Source: an uncultured Sphingomonadaceae bacterium (GTDB taxonomy: Bacteria; Pseudomonadota; Alphaproteobacteria; Sphingomonadales; Sphingomonadaceae). From it: a stretch of DNA of 64,000 nt. Location of the stretch: the NCBI GenBank assembly GCA_903871605.1, contig CAIQHF010000044.1:1-64000 (forward strand). The letters run 5' to 3'. Shown one piece after another: positions 1 to 8,029 of the stretch. How positions within the stretch are numbered: the first letter of the stretch is position 1; every line of letters starts with the position of its first letter. The position numbers and the translations under genes were made by a program. The notes under the pieces were generated by a model that ran no database searches, was not told the DNA's origin, and was given only the letters and a program-made list of their open reading frames with translations.

Positions 1-629
1 CTCTGGCCCGAAGCCTTGGAGGCGATGTCGTAGAATTTCTGAGGATCGAGCCCGAGCCGGATCGCCAGCGCCAGAGCCTCGCACGTCGCGATCATCTGGC
101 TGCCCAGGATCATGTTGTTGCAGATCTTCGCCGCCTGGCCCGCGCCCGCCTCGCCGGCGTGGATCACCGCCTTGCCCATCCTCGCAAGAATCGGCTCGGC
201 CTTGGCGAACGCCGCCTCGGGACCGCCGACCATGAAGGTGAGCGTCCCGCCATTGGCCGCCGCGATCCCGCCCGAGACCGGCGCGTCGACCATTTCGAAA
301 CCCTTGGCCGCGGCGTCGGACGCAACGGCTCTTGCCGTCGCGACGTCGATCGTCGAGCAATCGAGGAACAGTGTGCCGGGCCTGGCGGCGGGGAAGATCT
401 GCTCCGCATAGACTTGTGCCACATGCCTGCCCGCGGGCAGCATGGTGACGACCGCGTCGACATCGGTCGCCGACTGGCTCGCGTTCGCGGCGGTCGTGCA
501 GCCGCCCTCGCTGGCGCGCGCGAGCGCCGTGTCGGCGAGATCGAAGGCGACGACGGCGTGGCCGGCCTTGACCAGATTGAGCGCCATGCCGCCGCCCATA
601 TTGCCGAGACCCACGAAACCGATCTGCAT
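1..629 (-). CDS. mmsB: 3-hydroxyisobutyrate dehydrogenase (partial, 3' end cut by window)
   Basis: NAD-dependent oxidation of 3-hydroxyisobutyrate to methylmalonate semialdehyde in valine degradation. The visible 209 residues start MQIGFVGLGNMGGGMALN, a Rossmann fold with GLGNMG. The family motif DAPVSGG lies near residues 115-121, and the catalytic lysine is K168 in KICNNMILG. The C-terminal part lies outside the window. It is the last gene of a minus-strand set with an enoyl-CoA hydratase and an acyl-CoA dehydrogenase, and mmsA, which acts on its product, is 2.5 kb upstream. The 115-bp leader before it carries half of a palindromic repeat (707-734). Related beta-hydroxyacid dehydrogenases (GarR type) share the motifs, but the neighbours favour MmsB. 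Confidence 0.9.
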   Translation of the reverse strand, partial: MQIGFVGLGNMGGGMALNLVKAGHAVVAFDLADTALARASEGGCTTAANASQSATDVDAVVTMLPAGRHVAQVYAEQIFPAARPGTLFLDCSTIDVATARAVASDAAAKGFEMVDAPVSGGIAAANGGTLTFMVGGPEAAFAKAEPILARMGKAVIHAGEAGAGQAAKICNNMILGSQMIATCEALALAIRLGLDPQKFYDIASKASGQ

Positions 630-706
630 TTCAACGCTCTCCAGAAAATTCCTGATCGTATTGGGCGACGTCGACGTGCGCGTTGCACGCGCCGCGCTCG
701 AAGCAT

Positions 707-734
707 GTCCTTCGACGTCGCTCGGGACGAACGG
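707..734. repeat. Half unit of an intergenic palindromic repeat
   Basis: This 28-bp stretch (core CCTTCGACGTCGCTCGGGAC, then GAACGG) matches the right arm of the larger inverted repeat at 18986-19072 with a few changes. It sits alone in the gap between the enoyl-CoA hydratase stop and the mmsB start, so it lies in the presumed mmsB leader. Confidence 0.6.
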
Positions 735-744
735 ATCGCTTCAA

Positions 745-1521
745 TCAGCGCGCCGTCCACACGCCCGGTCGCTTCTCGACGAACGCCGTCATCCCCTCGG
801 CCTTGTCGTCGGTCGCGCACAGCCCGCTGAACAGGCGGCGCTCGAACGCGATGCCGTGGGCGAGCCCGGTCTCGAACGCGGCGTTGACCATCTCCTTGTT
901 GGCGAGTGCTGCGAGCGGCGGCATCGCGGCGATCGCCGCTGCGGTCTTCATCGCCTCGTCGATCAGCTCTGCGGCCGGGACGACGCGCGACACCAGCCCG
1001 GCGCGTTCGGCCTCTTCCGCACCCATCATCCGGCCGGTCAGGCACATCTCCATCGCCTTGGCCTTGCCCACGGCGCGGGTCAGTCGCTGCGATCCGCCCA
1101 TGCCGGGCGCGACGCCGAGCTTGATCTCGGGCTGGCCGAACTTGGCGGTGTCGGCGGCGAGGATGAAGTCGCACATCATCGCCACCTCGCAGCCGCCGCC
1201 GAGCGCGAAGCCCGCGACCGCCGCGATGATCGGCTTGCGCGTCCGAGTGAAATCCTCCCAGCCGCCGAAGAAATTCTCGCCATACGCCTGGGCGAATCCC
1301 ATCGCCTGCATCTGCTTGATGTCGGCGCCGGCGGCGAACGCCTTTTCGCTGCCGGTGACGACCATGCAGCGCTGGCCGGGATCGGCGTCGTAGGCGCGCG
1401 CGGCGGCGACCATGTCGGCGAGCACCTGGCTGTTGAGCGCGTTGAGCGCCTGCGGGCGATTGAGCGTCAGAAGCGTGACCGCGCCGCGCTGCTCGACCAG
1501 GATGGTTTCGTACGTGCTCAT
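745..1521 (-). CDS. Enoyl-CoA hydratase
   Basis: Crotonase-family enzyme of 258 residues that hydrates 2-enoyl-CoA; here probably methacrylyl-CoA or a short-chain substrate in branched-chain catabolism. The oxyanion-hole segment AAGADIKQM is near residue 64. Both catalytic glutamates of the mitochondrial ECHS1 type are present: E112 in [11 protein letters not shown] and E132 in FGQPEIKLG, 20 residues apart as in the family. The start ATG overlaps the stop of the upstream acyl-CoA dehydrogenase by four bases (1518-1521), implying translational coupling. No CoA-hydrolase features typical of 3-hydroxyisobutyryl-CoA hydrolase were seen, so the hydrolase step of valine degradation is not assigned here. 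Confidence 0.93.
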   Translation of the reverse strand: MSTYETILVEQRGAVTLLTLNRPQALNALNSQVLADMVAAARAYDADPGQRCMVVTGSEKAFAAGADIKQMQAMGFAQAYGENFFGGWEDFTRTRKPIIAAVAGFALGGGCEVAMMCDFILAADTAKFGQPEIKLGVAPGMGGSQRLTRAVGKAKAMEMCLTGRMMGAEEAERAGLVSRVVPAAELIDEAMKTAAAIAAMPPLAALANKEMVNAAFETGLAHGIAFERRLFSGLCATDDKAEGMTAFVEKRPGVWTAR

Positions 1522-2675
1522 TGCTTCATCATCTCCCGCGCGACGATCATGCGCATGACTTCGTTGGTGCCCTCGAGGATTCGGTGGACGCGCAGGTCGC
1601 GCCAGAAGCGCTCGATCGGATAGTCCTGCAGATAGCCATAGCCGCCGAACATCTGCAGCGCGCGGTCGACCACCGACGAGCCCATGTCGGTGGCGAGACG
1701 CTTGGCCATGGCGGCGAACTTGGTCTTGTCGGGCGCCCCGGCGCTGACCTTGGCGGCGGCGACGTAGAGCAGCGCGCGCGCCGCCTCGAGCTCGGTCGCC
1801 ATGTCGGCGAGCACGAACTGCGTGTTCTGGAAGTCGATGATGCGCTGCCCGAACTGGCGGCGATCCCCTGTGTAACGCTGCGCCTCGTCGAGGCAGCGCT
1901 GCGCGCCGCCGAGCGAACAGGCGCCGATGTTGAGCCGGCCGCCGTCGAGCCCGGACATCGCGATCGAGAAGCCCTGGCCCTCGGCGCCGACGAGATTCTC
2001 GGCGGGGACGCGCACGCCGTCGAAATTGACCTGCGCGGTGGGCTGCGAATGCCAGCCGAGCTTCTTTTCGAAGCCGCCGAAGCTGACGCCTGCCATGTCC
2101 TTCTCGATGACCAGGCAGGAAATGCCCTTGGGGCCGTCCTGCCCGGTGCGGACCATCACGACGTAGATCTCGTTCTCGCCGCCGCCCGAGATGAACGCCT
2201 TCGATCCGGTGACGACATAGTCGTCGCCGTCCCTGACCGCCTTGGTCTTGAGCGCCGCGGCATCCGATCCCGAGCCGGGTTCGGTGAGGCAGTAGGAGCC
2301 GATCCGTTCGCAGGTCACCATGCTGGGCAGATATTTGGCCTTGACCGCCTCGCTGCCGAAGCTGTCGATCATCCACGATGCCATGTTGTGGATCGAGATG
2401 AACGCGCTCGTCGACGGGCAGCCATAGGCCATCGCCTCCATGATCAGCGCCGACTCGAGCCGCCCCAGCCCGATCCCGCCGCTCGCCTCGCTGACGTAGA
2501 TCGCGCCGAAGCCGAGTTCGGCGGCGGCCTTGATCGTGTCGCGCGGGAAGATGTGCTTCTCGTCCCACTCGGCGGCATGCGGGATGATCGCATCCGCGGT
2601 GAAGCGGCGCGCGAGCTCCTGGATCTCGCGCTGGTCGTCGGTGAGATCGAATTGGTCGCTCACTTGTCTTCCCAT
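1518..2675 (-). CDS. Acyl-CoA dehydrogenase (isobutyryl/short-branched type)
   Basis: FAD flavoprotein of 385 residues that introduces the 2,3 double bond into acyl-CoA. Family signatures are [11 protein letters not shown] near residue 133, [17 protein letters not shown] near 343 and the catalytic base E368 in ILEGTNEV. Length and context, next to mmsA and mmsB, suggest isobutyryl-CoA dehydrogenase (ACAD8-like). The ATG at 2675 has a GGAAGAGG directly against it, so the in-frame GTG at 2663 (giving [11 protein letters not shown]) may be the true start. It is the first gene of the three-gene unit leading to mmsB. Confidence 0.93.
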   Translation of the reverse strand: MGRQVSDQFDLTDDQREIQELARRFTADAIIPHAAEWDEKHIFPRDTIKAAAELGFGAIYVSEASGGIGLGRLESALIMEAMAYGCPSTSAFISIHNMASWMIDSFGSEAVKAKYLPSMVTCERIGSYCLTEPGSGSDAAALKTKAVRDGDDYVVTGSKAFISGGGENEIYVVMVRTGQDGPKGISCLVIEKDMAGVSFGGFEKKLGWHSQPTAQVNFDGVRVPAENLVGAEGQGFSIAMSGLDGGRLNIGACSLGGAQRCLDEAQRYTGDRRQFGQRIIDFQNTQFVLADMATELEAARALLYVAAAKVSAGAPDKTKFAAMAKRLATDMGSSVVDRALQMFGGYGYLQDYPIERFWRDLRVHRILEGTNEVMRMIVAREMMKQ

Positions 2676-2682
2676 CCTCTTC

Positions 2683-2720
2683 CGTCATGCTGACGACGGT
2701 CAGCATCCAGACACGCTACG
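2683..2720. repeat. Palindromic repeat, left direct copy
   Basis: Contains CGTCATGCTGACGACGGTCA followed by GCATCCAGACACG. CTGAC and GTCAG form the inner palindrome. The same sequence recurs in the same orientation at 3029-3066 and, inverted, at 3088-3118. The GIY-YIG start codon lies four bases after this copy. Confidence 0.8.
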
Positions 2721-2724
2721 CCCG

Positions 2725-3039
2725 ATGATCGATCGCCATCCTTGCGTCTATGTCCTCGCCAGCGGACGGCACGGCACGCTGTATATCGGCGTGACGTCGA
2801 ACCTGATCGGGCGGTTGCAGCAGCATCGGGCCGGGACGTTTGCCGGCTTCACGTCGCGATACCGCGTGCATCGCTTGGTTCACTATGAAGTCGCCGACAC
2901 GATGGACGTCGCAATCAGGCGCGAGAAGCAGCTCAAGGCCTGGCACCGTGACTGGAAGGCAGCTCTGATCGAGCGCGACAATCCGCTATGGGAGGATGTG
3001 TCGCCGAGCCTCGGTCTCCCGCCCTTCCCGTCATCCTGA
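2725..3039 (+). CDS. Small GIY-YIG nuclease domain protein
   Basis: A 104-residue single-domain protein of the UPF0213/YhbQ-like GIY-YIG group. Visible motifs are VYVL (GIY equivalent) near residue 7, LYIGVTSN near 18-25, the catalytic arginine in IGRLQQHR, and the metal-binding glutamate in AIRREKQLKAWHR near residue 67. The start MIDRHPCVYVL is preferred because upstream codons are antisense to the acyl-CoA dehydrogenase or lie in the repeat. It is the only plus-strand gene in the valine locus, starts four bases after one palindromic repeat and ends inside a second direct copy (TGA at 3037-3039). Whether it cuts DNA is unknown. The arrangement suggests an inserted mobile unit. Confidence 0.85.
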   Translation: MIDRHPCVYVLASGRHGTLYIGVTSNLIGRLQQHRAGTFAGFTSRYRVHRLVHYEVADTMDVAIRREKQLKAWHRDWKAALIERDNPLWEDVSPSLGLPPFPSS

Positions 3040-3066
3040 CGAAGGTCAGGATCCAGACACGCAACG
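3029..3066. repeat. Palindromic repeat, right direct copy
   Basis: Same element as 2683-2720 (CGTCATCCTGACGAAGGTCA then GGATCCAGACACGCAACGC), in the same orientation and 346 bp further on. It contains the stop codon of the GIY-YIG gene. Confidence 0.8.
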
Positions 3067-3087
3067 CGCATGGGGCGAGGTTGCGCA

Positions 3088-3118
3088 TCTGGATGCTGAA
3101 CCAAGTTCAGCATGACGG
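3088..3118. repeat. Palindromic repeat, inverted copy
   Basis: TCTGGATGCTGAACCAAGTT followed by CAGCATGACGG is the inverse of the repeats at 2683 and 3029. With the 3029 copy it forms an inverted pair just downstream of mmsA, which could act as a transcription terminator. Confidence 0.75.
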
Positions 3119-3146
3119 AGCAAATACGTGGCCGCCCGTCACCCCA

Positions 3147-4646
3147 TCACCCCATCGTCGGGATGACGAACGAATTGCTGCCGTCGACCGAACCGTCGGG
3201 CCAGCGCCCCGTCACCGTCTTGACCTTGGTCCAGAATTTGACGCCTTCCATGCCGTGCTGGTTGGTGTCGCCGAACGCCGAGCGCTTCCAGCCGCCGAAC
3301 GAATGGTACGCCACCGGCACCGGGATCGGCACGTTGATCCCGACCATCCCGACATTGACCCGCGACGCGAACTCGCGTGCGGCATGGCCGTTGCGCGTGA
3401 AGATCGCGACGCCGTTGCCATATTGATGCTTGGAGGGAAGCGCCACCGCCTCCTCGAAATCCTTGGCGCGGACGATCTGCAGCACGGGGCCGAAAATCTC
3501 TTCCTTGTAGGTCGTCATGTCGGTGGTGACCCGGTCGAACAGCGTCGGCCCGACGAAGAAGCCCTTTTCATGCCCCTGCAGCGTGAAGCCGCGACCGTCG
3601 ACGACCAGTTCGGCGCCCTCGTCGACGCCCATCTGAATATAGTTCTCGATCTTCGCCTTGTGCGCGGCGGTGACGACGGGGCCGTAATGCGCGTCGGGAT
3701 CGGTCGACACGCCGACGCGCAGCTTCTCGATCGCGGGAATCAGCTTGGCCTTGAGCCGCTCGGCGGTGTCCTCGCCGACCGGCACCACCACCGGCAGCGC
3801 CATGCAGCGCTCGCCGGCGCTGCCGAACGCCGCGCCCGACAGATCGTTGACGACTTGGTCGAGATCGGCGTCGGGCATAACGATGCCGTGGTTCTTGGCG
3901 CCGCCCATCGCCTGCACGCGCTTGCCGGCCGCGACGCCGCGCGAATAGACATAATGCGCGATGTCTGACGAGCCGACGAAGCTCACCGCCGCGATGGCGG
4001 GATGGTCGAGGATCGCGTCGACCATTTCCTTGTCGCCGTGGACGACCTGGAGGATGCCGGCGGGCAGGCCCGCCTCGAGGAACAGCTCGGCGAGCATGTT
4101 GGGGACGGACGGATCGCGCTCGGACGGCTTGAGGATGAACGCATTGCCGGTGGCGATCGCGACGCCCGACATCCACAGCGGGATCATCGCGGGGAAGTTG
4201 AACGGGGTGATGCCCGCGCCGATGCCGAGCGGCTGGCGGAAGCTCCACACGTCGATCCCCGGGCCCGCGCCCTGCGTATATTCGCCCTTGAGCACGTGCG
4301 GGATACCGCAGCAGAATTCGATCACCTCGAGCCCGCGCTGGATGTCGCCCTTTGAATCGGCGATCACCTTGCCGTGCTCGGAGGAGAGGACATGAGCGAG
4401 CTTGTCCATGTCGCGCTCGACCAGCGCCTTGAAGTTGAACATCACGCGTGCGCGGCGCTGCGGGTTGGTCGCCGCCCAGGCGGGCTGCGCGGCCTGCGCT
4501 GCGGCGACGGCGCGATCGAGATCGGCCTGGCTGCCCAGCGCGACGCGCTTCTGCACCTGGCCAGAATTGGGATCGAAGATGTCGGCGAACCGCGCCGATG
4601 GCGTGGCGCCCGCGTCGCCCGCAATCTTGTGGCCTACGTCTAGCAT
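3147..4646 (-). CDS. mmsA: Methylmalonate-semialdehyde dehydrogenase (CoA-acylating)
   Basis: Converts methylmalonate semialdehyde and CoA to propionyl-CoA, the last dedicated step of valine degradation. The product is 499 residues, the usual size. Catalytic C281 lies in GSAGERCMALPV. The segment GGAKNHGIV, with Asn where hydrolytic aldehyde dehydrogenases carry the general base Glu, is diagnostic of the CoA-dependent MMSDH group. TPFNFPAM near 147 and the C-terminal PVAYHSFGGWKRS also fit. The ATG at 4646 is preceded by AAGGAGAGG at good spacing. It is transcribed toward the GIY-YIG cassette. Confidence 0.95.
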   Translation of the reverse strand: MLDVGHKIAGDAGATPSARFADIFDPNSGQVQKRVALGSQADLDRAVAAAQAAQPAWAATNPQRRARVMFNFKALVERDMDKLAHVLSSEHGKVIADSKGDIQRGLEVIEFCCGIPHVLKGEYTQGAGPGIDVWSFRQPLGIGAGITPFNFPAMIPLWMSGVAIATGNAFILKPSERDPSVPNMLAELFLEAGLPAGILQVVHGDKEMVDAILDHPAIAAVSFVGSSDIAHYVYSRGVAAGKRVQAMGGAKNHGIVMPDADLDQVVNDLSGAAFGSAGERCMALPVVVPVGEDTAERLKAKLIPAIEKLRVGVSTDPDAHYGPVVTAAHKAKIENYIQMGVDEGAELVVDGRGFTLQGHEKGFFVGPTLFDRVTTDMTTYKEEIFGPVLQIVRAKDFEEAVALPSKHQYGNGVAIFTRNGHAAREFASRVNVGMVGINVPIPVPVAYHSFGGWKRSAFGDTNQHGMEGVKFWTKVKTVTGRWPDGSVDGSNSFVIPTMG

Positions 4647-4872
4647 GCGTGCCTCTCCTTGGCGTTTGGATCCCCTAGGACCGATGTCTCGATCCAGGCA
4701 AGCCCGCGTCCGTGCAGATCGTGCCTGCGAATATGCATGCCGCATAGCCGCCGCCGAGGTGGTTGCAGGACCGGCCGGCTGGCCGGGCGCCGCATCCTGG
4801 TCGGGCTCGATTGCACTTGTCTTCCGTGCGTGCGCGAAGGATGACGCGGATCATGACCCGAAGATCACAGGC

Positions 4873-6912
4873 ATGAAGATCGATGCCGAGGCGGCGCTAT
4901 TCTCGCTCAAATGCTTCGCCGCCGCGATGCTCGCTTACTACATCGCGCTCAGCATCGGGCTGACGCGCCCCTATTGGGCGGTGACGACGACCTATATCAC
5001 CGCGCAGCCGCTCGCCGGCGCGGTGCTGTCCAAGGCGGTGTTCCGCACGATGGGCACGATCCTCGGCGCGGCGGCGGCGGTCGTGCTGGTGCCGACCTTC
5101 GTCAATGCGCCGCTGGTGCTGAGTTTCGCGCTGGCGCTGTGGCTGGGGCTGTGCCTCTACATCTCGCAGCTCGATCGCACGCCGCGCGCCTATACCTTCC
5201 TGCTCGCCGGCTACACCGCCAGCATCATCGGCTTCCCGAGCGTCGATGTGCCGGCAACGATCTTCGATACGTCGATCCTGCGCGTGCAGGAGATATTGAT
5301 CGGGATCGTGTGCGCCGCGTTCGTGCACGGCGTGATCTTCCCGCGGACCGTGACCAAGCGGCTGTTCGAGCGGATCGACGCGATCCTCGACGACGCCGAG
5401 CGCTGGTCGCGCGGCGCGCTGCGGCGCCCGCGCGCCGCGACGCTGGACCGCGAACGGCGTACGCTGGCGATCGATATCGCCGAGTTGCTCCAGCTGTCGG
5501 TGCATCTGCCCTTCGACACCGCGCGCATCCTGCCGCGCGTGCGCACGGTCCGCGCGCTCGAGGATCAGCTTTCGATGATGCTGCCGCTGGCGAGCACGGT
5601 CGAGGATCGCATCGATGCGCTGAGCGCGACCGACGATGGCGTCCCGGATGCGGTCGCCGATCTGCTCGGCCGCGTCGGCACGTGGCTCGAAGGCGGCGTG
5701 CGCGACACGGTCATCCGCGACGTGACCGCGCAGCATCTGCTCAACGAGGCGGAGGCGCTCGAGCCCGTGCCCGGGGAGAGCGGCCCGCTATGGCACGAGA
5801 TGCTGTTGTTCAGCCTGCTGTCGCGGCTGCAGGATCTGATCGTCGCGCACCGCGACGCGCGCGACCTGCGCGACCAGATCCGCTCGCCGAGCGTCCGCGC
5901 GATCTCGCCGCATGTCGGCCGGCTGATCGACAATGCCGGAAGCCGCGCGCTGCACCGCGATCATGGTGTCGCGATGCGCACCGCGCTGGGCGCGGTCGCG
6001 ACGATCATGCTCGGCAGCATCTTCTGGATCGCGACCGCCTGGGATCAGGGCGCGGGCGCGGTGCTGATCGCAGGCGTCGCCTGCGCGCTGTTCGGCGCGG
6101 CGGACAACGCCTCCCGGCAGATCGATACCTTCATGGTCGGCGCGACGATCGGCGTGGTGTTCGCCGCCCTCTACGGCTTCGCGCTGATGCCGCGCGTCAC
6201 CGATTTCGTGACGCTGGCGGCGGTGCTCGCGCCGGCGCTGCTGGTGATCGGATCGGCGCTGGCCCGGCCCGCGCTGTCGCTGCCGGCGCTCGGGACGCTG
6301 CTCGGCTTCCTCAATACGGTCGGGCTCGGCGCGACGCTGAGCGAGGATTTCAGCGGCTTCGCCAATGGTGCGATCGGGCTGATCGGAGGAATCATCTTCT
6401 CGGGGCTGTGCGTGAAGCTGTTCCTGACCGCAGGCCCCGGGAGCCAGGTGGCGCGGCTGGTGCGCGGCGGCTGGCGCGACGTCGCGCAGCGCGCGCGCGG
6501 CAACGCTCCCGATTCGGGGCGCTGGATGGCGCGGATGCTCGATCGCATCGGGCTGCTCGCGCCCCGGCTCGCGGCGCAGCCGGGCGATCCGGGGCGGCCG
6601 CTGCTCGACGCGCTCGTCGATCTGCGCATCGGGCATGTCTCGGGCGAACTGGCGGCGCTGCGCGGCACGATGACGCCCGAGGAAGAGGCGCCGGTCGCCG
6701 CCACGCTCGGCGAGATCGCGCGCTATTTCGGCCGTGGCGATCCGCGCTCGTCCGATCCGCCGCCCGCAGCGCTGCTCGACGGCATCGATCGCAGCGTCGG
6801 CGCCTTCGCGCTCGATCCGGTGCGCGCGCGCCGCCGTGCGGGGCTGCTGCTGCTCACCAGCCTGCGTCGCAACCTGTTCCCCGCCGCCCCGCCCTGGGAG
6901 GCGGCGGCATGA
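4873..6912 (+). CDS. FUSC-family aromatic acid exporter inner-membrane protein (AaeB-like)
   Basis: A 679-residue membrane protein with two blocks of membrane helices (about residues 10-160 and 365-500) separated by soluble helices, the FUSC/AaeB architecture. The N-terminal RPYWAVTTTYITAQP is a family signature. It probably drives proton-coupled export of aromatic acids or similar compounds with the membrane-fusion and outer-membrane partners encoded next to it. MKIDAEAALFSLK is taken as the start; the longer upstream reading has no membrane character and crosses the mmsA leader. The stop overlaps the DUF1656 start by four bases. The substrate is not determinable from sequence. Confidence 0.88.
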   Translation: MKIDAEAALFSLKCFAAAMLAYYIALSIGLTRPYWAVTTTYITAQPLAGAVLSKAVFRTMGTILGAAAAVVLVPTFVNAPLVLSFALALWLGLCLYISQLDRTPRAYTFLLAGYTASIIGFPSVDVPATIFDTSILRVQEILIGIVCAAFVHGVIFPRTVTKRLFERIDAILDDAERWSRGALRRPRAATLDRERRTLAIDIAELLQLSVHLPFDTARILPRVRTVRALEDQLSMMLPLASTVEDRIDALSATDDGVPDAVADLLGRVGTWLEGGVRDTVIRDVTAQHLLNEAEALEPVPGESGPLWHEMLLFSLLSRLQDLIVAHRDARDLRDQIRSPSVRAISPHVGRLIDNAGSRALHRDHGVAMRTALGAVATIMLGSIFWIATAWDQGAGAVLIAGVACALFGAADNASRQIDTFMVGATIGVVFAALYGFALMPRVTDFVTLAAVLAPALLVIGSALARPALSLPALGTLLGFLNTVGLGATLSEDFSGFANGAIGLIGGIIFSGLCVKLFLTAGPGSQVARLVRGGWRDVAQRARGNAPDSGRWMARMLDRIGLLAPRLAAQPGDPGRPLLDALVDLRIGHVSGELAALRGTMTPEEEAPVAATLGEIARYFGRGDPRSSDPPPAALLDGIDRSVGAFALDPVRARRRAGLLLLTSLRRNLFPAAPPWEAAA

Positions 6913-7127
6913 TCGGCGAGGTGTCGATCTTCGGCGTCTACGTGCCGTCGCTGCTGCTGCTGACATTGCTTGCGATCGTGCTGACCGGGCTGCTCGCGAT
7001 GCTGCTCCAGATCGTCGGTTTCTATCGCATCGTCGCGTATCGGCCCCTGGTCGATCTTGCGCTCTTCATCTTCCTGCTCGGCCTGCTCGTGCTCGCCAGC
7101 GCGCCCTTTGGACCCACCGCCGCATGA
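6909..7127 (+). CDS. DUF1656 small membrane protein (AaeX-like)
   Basis: A 72-residue protein with two hydrophobic segments (about 13-37 and 48-66), beginning MIGEVSIFGVYVPSLLLL. This is the DUF1656/AaeX family almost always found between FUSC and HlyD genes of aromatic-acid efflux systems. Its exact role is unknown. It overlaps both neighbours by four bases (6909-6912 and 7124-7127), so the whole operon is translationally coupled. Confidence 0.88.
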   Translation: MIGEVSIFGVYVPSLLLLTLLAIVLTGLLAMLLQIVGFYRIVAYRPLVDLALFIFLLGLLVLASAPFGPTAA

Positions 7128-8029
7128 ACCGAACCCTGTCTGCCGTCGGCCGCTGGGCCGTGACGCTGATCATCGCCGCGCTCGCGCTGTTCGTCGCGAT
7201 CCTGCTGTGGCACCGCTACGAGAGCGACCCGTGGACGCGCGACGGGCACGTCTATGCCGACGTGGTGCGCGCCGCGGCCGACGTCGGCGGTCTGGTCACC
7301 GAGGTCGACGTCCACGACAACCAGCGCGTCGCCAAGGGGCAGCTGCTGTTCGTCGTCGATCGCCCGCGCTACGAGGATGCGCTGGCGCAGGCCGACGCCG
7401 CGATCCTGAGCGCGCGCGCGACGCTCGATCAGGCGCGCCGCGTCGCCAGGCGCGATCGCGCGCTTGGCGATCTTGTCGCCACCGAAGCCCGCGAGGAGGA
7501 CGACGCCAAGGTCGCGACGGCGCAAGCCGCGCTCCAGCAGCAGATCGCCGCGCGCGGCACCGCGGCGCTCAATCTCGCGCGCACCGCGGTCCATGCCAGC
7601 GTCAACGGCTATGTCACCAATCTGTCGCTGCGGCCGGGCGATTTTCTGGCGGCCGGTGCGCAGGGGCTCGCGATGATCGATTTCGATTCGATCCGCGTCG
7701 AGGCCTATCTCGAGGAGACCAAGTTGCGCCACGTCCGCGTCGGCGATCCGGCGCGGATGCGGTTGATGGGCGACGGGCACGACATGATCGGCCATGTCGA
7801 GAGCATCGCCGGCGGGATCGCCGACGGCCAGCGCAGCGAGACCGCCAACCAGCTTCCCGCGGTCAACCCGACGTTCAGCTGGGTCCGGCTCGCGCAGCGC
7901 ATCCCGGTGCGCATCCATGTCGACCGGATGATGCGCGGCACGCAGCTGATCTCGGGGCGGACGGTCACCGTGACGATCATGCCGCCGCGCGATCGCCAGG
8001 GCCGCTATCTGCGCGAGACGCAGCCGTGA
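7124..8029 (+). CDS. HlyD-family periplasmic adaptor (AaeA-like)
   Basis: Membrane-fusion protein of 301 residues with one N-terminal membrane anchor (about residues 10-30). A biotinyl-lipoyl-like half follows (DVGGLVTEVDVHDNQRVAKG, near 57-76), then a short coiled-coil hairpin rich in Ala and Arg, then the second half with NGYVTNLSLRPGDFL. It bridges the FUSC pump to the outer-membrane channel encoded next. The length matches short AaeA/EmrA-type adaptors rather than RND adaptors. Confidence 0.9.
   Translation: MNRTLSAVGRWAVTLIIAALALFVAILLWHRYESDPWTRDGHVYADVVRAAADVGGLVTEVDVHDNQRVAKGQLLFVVDRPRYEDALAQADAAILSARATLDQARRVARRDRALGDLVATEAREEDDAKVATAQAALQQQIAARGTAALNLARTAVHASVNGYVTNLSLRPGDFLAAGAQGLAMIDFDSIRVEAYLEETKLRHVRVGDPARMRLMGDGHDMIGHVESIAGGIADGQRSETANQLPAVNPTFSWVRLAQRIPVRIHVDRMMRGTQLISGRTVTVTIMPPRDRQGRYLRETQP

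Noticed and set aside
2530-2724. Upstream extension of the GIY-YIG frame
   Set aside because: It would run antisense to the acyl-CoA dehydrogenase N-terminus and through the repeat. The domain begins right after the Met at 2725.
4402-4872. N-terminal extension of the FUSC gene
   Set aside because: It is antisense to mmsA and its leader, with no membrane or domain character; MKIDAEAALF fits the family start.
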